Positions 5,782-5,787 of a stretch of 5,787 bases of DNA are shown here, one piece after another. The stretch is from assembly GCA_946480545.1 (NCBI GenBank), contig CAMLKY010000159.1:1-5787 (forward strand), in the 5' to 3' direction. Each line of letters starts with the position of its first letter. Positions within the stretch are counted from its first letter, which is position 1. The position numbers and the translations under genes are program-made. Under the pieces are notes generated by a model. The model made no database searches and was not told the origin of the DNA. It worked only from the letters and a program-made list of their open reading frames with translations. This stretch comes from an uncultured Acidobacteriota bacterium. Lineage in GTDB: Bacteria > Acidobacteriota > Blastocatellia > Pyrinomonadales > Pyrinomonadaceae.

Positions 5782-5787
5782 AGGAGG
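5782..5787 (+). promoter_or_regulatory. Strong Shine-Dalgarno sequence for a gene beyond the window edge
   Basis: AGGAGG forms the last six bases of the window, directly after the inverted repeat that follows nadK. It is a full anti-16S complement and would suit a start codon roughly 5-9 nt past the edge. If so, the next plus-strand gene may share a transcript with nadK through the hairpin. No start codon is visible, so this is an inference. Confidence 0.45.

Overview
The window holds four protein-coding loci on a moderately GC-rich bacterial chromosome. The order is a LivF-type ABC transporter ATPase (+), a SLC13/DASS-family anion transporter interrupted by an in-frame amber codon (+), a large membrane-anchored SurA/PpiD-like folding factor (-), and NAD kinase (+). 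The diderm-type periplasmic folding factor points to a Gram-negative organism. Gene content plus abundant 7-bp and 9-bp intergenic tandem repeats would fit an environmental lineage such as Acidobacteriota (Blastocatellia-like). That placement is an inference, since nothing in the window is a definitive taxonomic marker.

Layout: 1-55 is a heptad repeat array running almost to the livF start. livF (56-760) ends in a good intrinsic terminator (785-819). Only 15 nt later the DASS transporter reading frame begins (835-2244). It is full length and family-like except for a TAG at 1042-1044, so it is annotated as a pseudogene, with sequencing error or readthrough as alternatives. The convergent intergenic region 2245-2460 is almost entirely structured DNA: a GATTTTG heptad patch, a 72-bp REP-like palindrome, the terminator of the minus-strand gene, and an 8-unit AGTAGGC heptad array that touches that gene's stop codon. 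The folding-factor gene (2461-4440, minus) and nadK (4809-5684, plus) diverge from a 368-bp spacer. That spacer carries two large palindromes, each with arms built of three 9-bp units, and a candidate minus-strand promoter. After nadK comes a 32-bp-stem inverted repeat made of GGATTTT heptads, then a strong Shine-Dalgarno sequence at the window edge for a gene lying outside.

The genes do not form one pathway: amino-acid uptake, dicarboxylate transport, envelope protein folding and NADP synthesis are separate functions. I see no defence system, mobile-element gene, RNA gene or CRISPR array. The most noteworthy content is the nonsense codon in an otherwise conserved transporter and the density and variety of short-unit repeats in the gaps between genes.
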